A stretch of 38,944 nucleotides of DNA from Candidatus Beckwithbacteria bacterium CG10_big_fil_rev_8_21_14_0_10_34_10. Lineage in GTDB: Bacteria > Patescibacteriota > Microgenomatia > UBA1400. The stretch covers positions 1 through 38,944 of the forward strand of contig PEZT01000009.1 in assembly GCA_002773945.1 (NCBI GenBank), in the 5' to 3' direction. A program made the translations under genes and the position numbers. Positions 34,425 to 38,944 of the stretch are shown here, in pieces; position 1 is the first letter of the stretch, and each line of letters begins with the position of its first letter. The notes beneath the pieces are model-generated. The model had not been told where the DNA came from and did no database searches. It saw nothing but the letters and a program-made list of their open reading frames with translations.

Positions 34425-35402
34425 TTATTTATTTCTGGACATTCTTAAAAAGTAATCTTCTAAATTTGGTTTTAAAATCTCTAACTCAGTGTATCTGACT
34501 CCATTTTCAGAAAGTTGATATAAAGTTTTGGGAATTACTTTTTCGTCAATTGTCAGAACAATTTTGTTTTTTTGCCAGTAGTGTTTAATGTTATTAATTT
34601 TTAAATATGTTTCTAAAGCTTCTTTGTTTTTTAAAACATTCATTTTAATTTTGTTTTTTTTAAATTTGGTTAGGAGGCCATTGGGTGTATCCCGGGCAAT
34701 GATTTTTCCTTTGTTTAAAAAAATGATTCGGTCGCAAATTTCTTGGACTTCATGCATATTATGGGAGGTAAAAAGCATTGCCACCTGATATTCTTTTTGT
34801 TGTTTTAAAAGAAATTGCCTGACTTTAACGGCAATATCTGGGTCTAAGCTGGCAGTTGGTTCATCTAAGATGATGAGTTTGGGGTAGTTAATAAAAGCTT
34901 TGGCTAGCAAAACTCTGGTTTTCTGGCCGGCTGACAACTCGTTCATTCTTTTATTAAGGTGCTCATAAACCTCAAATTCTTTCAAAAGTTTTTTAATTCT
35001 TTGTTTTTTGTTTTTAACTTCATATATATGAGCATAGACATTAAGATTTTCATAAACTGTCATCCGCCAGGGAAGGTAAATATAGGCGGAAGAAAAGTTA
35101 ATTTCTTTTAATAGTTCTTTTGATTTTTCATTAAACTCTTGGCCAAAGTACTTAATTGAGCCTGAAGTTGGAGTTAAAACACCTAAAAGCATATGAGAAG
35201 TAGTGGTTTTACCAGCTCCATTAGGCCCTAAAAGCCCAACAATCTCTCCTTTTTTAATGGAAAAAGAAATGTCGTCAACTGCCTTAGTAATAGCCGGCTT
35301 AGGAGGCGTTTTTTTGGCCTGGTTGAGTTTGGAAAAAGTGTTGCCAAAAATATTTTTATTAAAGTAGTATTTTTTAAGATTATTTACTTCCAAAACAGAC
35401 AT
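34425..35402 (-). CDS. ABC transporter ATP-binding protein
   Basis: GLLGPNGAGKTTTSHML, LSAGQKTRVLLAKAFI, LIILDEPTASLDPD. Confidence 0.95.
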   Translation of the reverse strand: MSVLEVNNLKKYYFNKNIFGNTFSKLNQAKKTPPKPAITKAVDDISFSIKKGEIVGLLGPNGAGKTTTSHMLLGVLTPTSGSIKYFGQEFNEKSKELLKEINFSSAYIYLPWRMTVYENLNVYAHIYEVKNKKQRIKKLLKEFEVYEHLNKRMNELSAGQKTRVLLAKAFINYPKLIILDEPTASLDPDIAVKVRQFLLKQQKEYQVAMLFTSHNMHEVQEICDRIIFLNKGKIIARDTPNGLLTKFKKNKIKMNVLKNKEALETYLKINNIKHYWQKNKIVLTIDEKVIPKTLYQLSENGVRYTELEILKPNLEDYFLRMSRNK

Positions 35403-35482
35403 AACAAAATTATATTTTAAAATGACGGCTTTTAAAAGCTCAAAAGAAGGAAAAATATAAGATTTTACTTAGTTAAGGGGTT

Positions 35483-36544
35483 TTATTCTCTTAGTTCTTT
35501 TTTTGTTAGGCCTTTTTGAAAATAGTAAAGGGGCATGGATTGAAAGATTTTTTCTTTCCAGCCATAGCTGATTTCTAAAAAGTCAATTTTCTTAAAACCC
35601 ATTTGAATGGCTTCATTAATTTGATAGAGATTTATAAAGTTGCCGATTCCTGGAAAAGCCTTAACATTATTACCGCATTTGGCGGCACAGTAGCAGTCTT
35701 TGTATAAAAAAGCAAAATCAAGACTGGCGGTTTGGTGGTTAATTTTTGTTTTAATTATTCTGACTTGGTAAGATTTTGCTTGTTTAATAATTTGTCTGAA
35801 AGCTTCTTTCCGCCGGTCATCAATAAAATCAGAATGCTCTCCTTTTTCAGCAAAGCGGTTAATGGAAAGTTTAAAAAGCTCTTCTAAACTGGAGTAATTG
35901 TTAATTTCAATTTCAGGCCTTAGGGATTCAATTATTCGATAGTCTCTTTTTAAATTATAGCGCTGCTTTTTTTTAAGCTTGATTAAGAATTCTTCGGCTG
36001 AGGTTTTGTTTCTTAAATCAAGGACATATTTGGGATCGTCTGGCTCCAGTTTAAGGATTTTGGCTAGATTACTGTCAATCGTAATGGCATTTAAATAGGT
36101 TCTTTCCGGGGCTAGAGCTAAAAGTAAGGGAATATACTTTTGGTTAAAGACCCAAAAACTGCTTTCTTCCATCCACCAGGAGCCAAACCAGCGGAATTGT
36201 TTTTTGTCATTTTCATACCAGAGGGGCAGAAGACCAACCGGTTTATCATTATAGTAAATGACAAAAAAAGCGGGTAAATATTTATAGGCATTATACCAGG
36301 CAAATCTAAAATCCCAAGTAGAGAAAACCGTATCTTTGGGGCTAAAAGATTCAAAAAGTTGCTGACAGGTGGAAATGTCAGTTACCACTTGGACATGAAC
36401 TTTATCAACCAACCGGTCAAAAATATTTTGGGCGACTAAAAAAGCCTCCTTTTGGACAGATTTTTCCAAGGAGACTATTGGTTGCTTCCGGCTTAAGTTT
36501 AATGACGGAGGCTTGTCAGCCTCATCCGCTCTTTCCTGATCCAA
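35483..36544 (-). CDS. GNAT/FemAB-like acetyltransferase (CelD-like)
   Basis: KKKQRYNLKRDYRIIE..; LDFAFLYKDCYCAAKCGNNVKAF. Confidence 0.75.
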   Translation of the reverse strand: MDQERADEADKPPSLNLSRKQPIVSLEKSVQKEAFLVAQNIFDRLVDKVHVQVVTDISTCQQLFESFSPKDTVFSTWDFRFAWYNAYKYLPAFFVIYYNDKPVGLLPLWYENDKKQFRWFGSWWMEESSFWVFNQKYIPLLLALAPERTYLNAITIDSNLAKILKLEPDDPKYVLDLRNKTSAEEFLIKLKKKQRYNLKRDYRIIESLRPEIEINNYSSLEELFKLSINRFAEKGEHSDFIDDRRKEAFRQIIKQAKSYQVRIIKTKINHQTASLDFAFLYKDCYCAAKCGNNVKAFPGIGNFINLYQINEAIQMGFKKIDFLEISYGWKEKIFQSMPLYYFQKGLTKKELRE

Positions 36545-36774
36545 ATTTAAAGCTAAATCTTAGTTTTTTAAACTAGATTAACCCTCCAAAAAAAACTGAA
36601 AAATTATGATTAAAATTGAAAAAATTATTTCAGTATTAAATTTTAGACTAAATGTTTTTTTTGTCAAGCAGGTAAATTAATTGAAAAAAATATTAGGCTT
36701 TTTTGGTCTGATTTAAAAGAGAAAAACTCCCAAGCTAGTAGTTTATTAGTTGTAAGTTTTGGTAAAATATATTA

Positions 36775-37134
36775 ATGAAAAAAAGAAAAAAATTTAATTT
36801 TAAAGCAAGGAGGCTGGGAAAAATCATTATTTCCATTCATTTTAAGCCGCCTAAGTTTTTTTTGGCATTTTTGGGGTTTATTATAAGTGTCATTATTCAT
36901 AATTTTCTTTCATATAGTTATATGACAGAAAGAGAATTACACCCCGAAGATGATGAAAATATTTATCTACAAGGTTTGCGTCAGTTAGCAGAACGTATGG
37001 GTGGGAATTTAGAAGAAGTAATGGAATTTGTAAAAGCGGACACTTCTTCTGTAGATGCTCCTGAGATATATGAGGGAGCTCAGAGGGCATTAGTTGTTTT
37101 AAAAAGTAAAGAACAAACAAAAAATCAAAGTTAA
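36775..37134 (+). CDS. Hypothetical protein with one TM
   Basis: ORF with TAAAAT 6 nt before ATG. Confidence 0.6.
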   Translation: MKKRKKFNFKARRLGKIIISIHFKPPKFFLAFLGFIISVIIHNFLSYSYMTERELHPEDDENIYLQGLRQLAERMGGNLEEVMEFVKADTSSVDAPEIYEGAQRALVVLKSKEQTKNQS

Positions 37135-37215
37135 GCCCTTTTTCTAATTTTTTCATCTTCATTTTTTTCTTTTTTCTTTTGGTTTTCTTAGTCCTTGTTC
37201 GCTATAATATAGGTT

Positions 37216-38286
37216 ATGCGTTACTTTGTTAAAACCTATGGGTGTCAGATGAATAAGTTGGATTCAGAGAAAATTGCTGGTGCTTTGGGGTTAAAGGGGT
37301 ATTGGTTGGTTGGATCTTATAAAAAGGCTGATTTGGTGGTCATTAATACTTGTTCGGTTAGGCAGTCAGCAGAGGATAGGGTTTTGGGACTTTTAAATAA
37401 TATTTCCAAGCTTAAGAAAAAACCTCGGGTTATTTTAACCGGTTGTATGCTTCGTTATTCTCTAAAGCAGTTAAAAAAAATGATGCCCTTAGTAGATCAG
37501 TTTGTGGAGATTGAGAAATTAACTAAAGGGGTTGAGCCTTTAAGAGAAGATAAAAATCATGCTTGGGTTATTATTATGACAGGCTGTGATAATTATTGCA
37601 CTTATTGTGTGGTTCCTTTTGCTCGTGGCCGGGAAAAGTCTTTAGGGGTTGAAGAGATTTATTGTCAGATTTTGGAGTTAGTTAAAAGAGGTTATTCTAA
37701 AATTACTTTATTAGGCCAGAATGTAAATTCTTATCATAAAAATAAAGCTTTTAAGGTTAAAGATAAGAAATTAAAGAAAAAAATATTGTTGTTGGAGAAA
37801 AAATATCAGAATAATTTTGCGGTTTTATTAGGGTTGTTAAATGAGATTAAGGGGTTAGAAAAAATATCTTTTATGACTTCTAATCCTCATGATTTTACTG
37901 ATGGAATAATTAAGGCTTTAAAACTTTCTAAAATTGACCGTTATTTACATTTAGCAGTTCAATCAGGTGATGACCGGATTTTGAGGCGGATGAATAGGAA
38001 GCATACGAGAAAAGATTTTTTGGATTTAATTAAAAAGATCAGAAAATCAGTGCCGGAGATTGAGCTGGGAACTGATATTATTGTTGGTTTTCCTAAAGAA
38101 ACTGAAGCCCAGTTTCAAAAGACTGTTTCTTTAGTTAAAAAGGTTGGTTTTTCAGTCGGGTTTATTAATAAATATTCATCCAGGCTGGGGACAGCGGCTT
38201 ACAAATTTAAGGACGATGTTTCCATTCAAGAGAAAAAAAGAAGGTTTGGGATTTTAGATAAAATAATAAATAAGAAAAAGAAATAA
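37216..38286 (+). CDS. miaB: tRNA methylthiotransferase MiaB-like
   Basis: FVKTYGCQMNKLDSEK, TGCDNYCTYCVVPFARGRE, LGQNVNSY. Confidence 0.93.
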   Translation: MRYFVKTYGCQMNKLDSEKIAGALGLKGYWLVGSYKKADLVVINTCSVRQSAEDRVLGLLNNISKLKKKPRVILTGCMLRYSLKQLKKMMPLVDQFVEIEKLTKGVEPLREDKNHAWVIIMTGCDNYCTYCVVPFARGREKSLGVEEIYCQILELVKRGYSKITLLGQNVNSYHKNKAFKVKDKKLKKKILLLEKKYQNNFAVLLGLLNEIKGLEKISFMTSNPHDFTDGIIKALKLSKIDRYLHLAVQSGDDRILRRMNRKHTRKDFLDLIKKIRKSVPEIELGTDIIVGFPKETEAQFQKTVSLVKKVGFSVGFINKYSSRLGTAAYKFKDDVSIQEKKRRFGILDKIINKKKK

Positions 38287-38300
38287 TTTAATTGTATTTT

Positions 38301-38944
38301 ATGAAAAGATTATTAATAATTACTGGACCAACCGCTAGCGGCAAAACTAAACTGGGAGTGAGATTAGCTCAAATGTTTAACGGCGAGTTGATTTCTGCTG
38401 ATTCCCGCCAGGTATATAAACTGATGGATATTGGGACCGGCAAGGATTTACCTTTACCAGTTCCAATTTGGGGTCTTGATTTAGTTAAGCCAGATCAGGA
38501 GTTTTCCGTGGCTGATTGGTTTAAAGTGGCCCAAAAAAAGATATTTGAGTTGTGGAAAAAAGATAAGCTGCCTATTATTGTAGGCGGGACTGGTTTTTAT
38601 CTTAAAGCTTTAATTAATGGTTTTGATTCTTTAGGGGTTGAGCCGGATTACAAATTAAGGAGAAGATTGGAAAAGATGAGCCTAGGGGAGCTTCAAGAAA
38701 AGTTAAGCCAGGTTTATAGCCAAAGATATGAGGAAATGAATCAGTCTGATAAAAATAATCCCCGGCGGTTAATTAGAGCCATTGAAGTGGTCCAGACTTT
38801 GAAAAAAAAGTCTGGTTTTAAGTCTATTAAAGCTGATAAATTATTATTAATTGGTTTAAAAGCTCAAAAAAAGTATTTATATCAAAAGATAGATCAGCGG
38901 GTGGAGAAAAGGATTAGGGCTGGGTCAGAAAAAGAAGTTAAAGG
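38301..38944 (+). CDS. miaA: tRNA dimethylallyltransferase MiaA, truncated by window end
   Basis: MKRLLIITGPTASGKTKLGVRLAQMFNGELISADSRQVYKLMDIGTGK; not in the ORF track because no stop in window. Confidence 0.93.
   Translation, partial: MKRLLIITGPTASGKTKLGVRLAQMFNGELISADSRQVYKLMDIGTGKDLPLPVPIWGLDLVKPDQEFSVADWFKVAQKKIFELWKKDKLPIIVGGTGFYLKALINGFDSLGVEPDYKLRRRLEKMSLGELQEKLSQVYSQRYEEMNQSDKNNPRRLIRAIEVVQTLKKKSGFKSIKADKLLLIGLKAQKKYLYQKIDQRVEKRIRAGSEKEVK

Overview
AT-rich bacterial chromosome segment; gene content and style suggest Candidatus Patescibacteria/CPR, but taxonomy is an inference I cannot test here. About 35 supportable genes. Housekeeping genes include mnmA, recA-recX, rny, HU, a DEAD-box helicase, miaB and a partial miaA. 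There is a metal/oxidative-stress group (ArsR-like regulator, Cys-rich micropeptide, Fe/Mn SOD, ZIP, P-type ATPase, VIT-like protein). The most unusual region is an accessory island at about 17.7-29.2 kb. Its genes or gene groups are separated by seven same-orientation copies of a degenerate site. Read on the minus strand, the sites encode C-terminal fragments of one protein family (..DWLPLKDLFCNRK..NIKAVFETLQLQPTY*). Their nucleotide core (GTCCTTTAGGGGGAGCCA) looks like the 3' end of a tRNA-Asn. The leftmost copy carries a tRNA-like left arm (GGTTAATAGATTATGGGTTCGAGTCC). I propose a cassette-like array built by site-specific integration at a tRNA-Asn-type attachment core, without a recombinase gene inside the array. 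Other notable items: a shared palindromic operator linking a 6-Cys 17-aa peptide to SOD, a Tyr/Trp/His-rich leader peptide with terminator before a HisC-like aminotransferase, several TATAAT-N6-8-ATG (leaderless-type) promoters, and a divergent stand-alone [FeFe]-hydrogenase-like protein.
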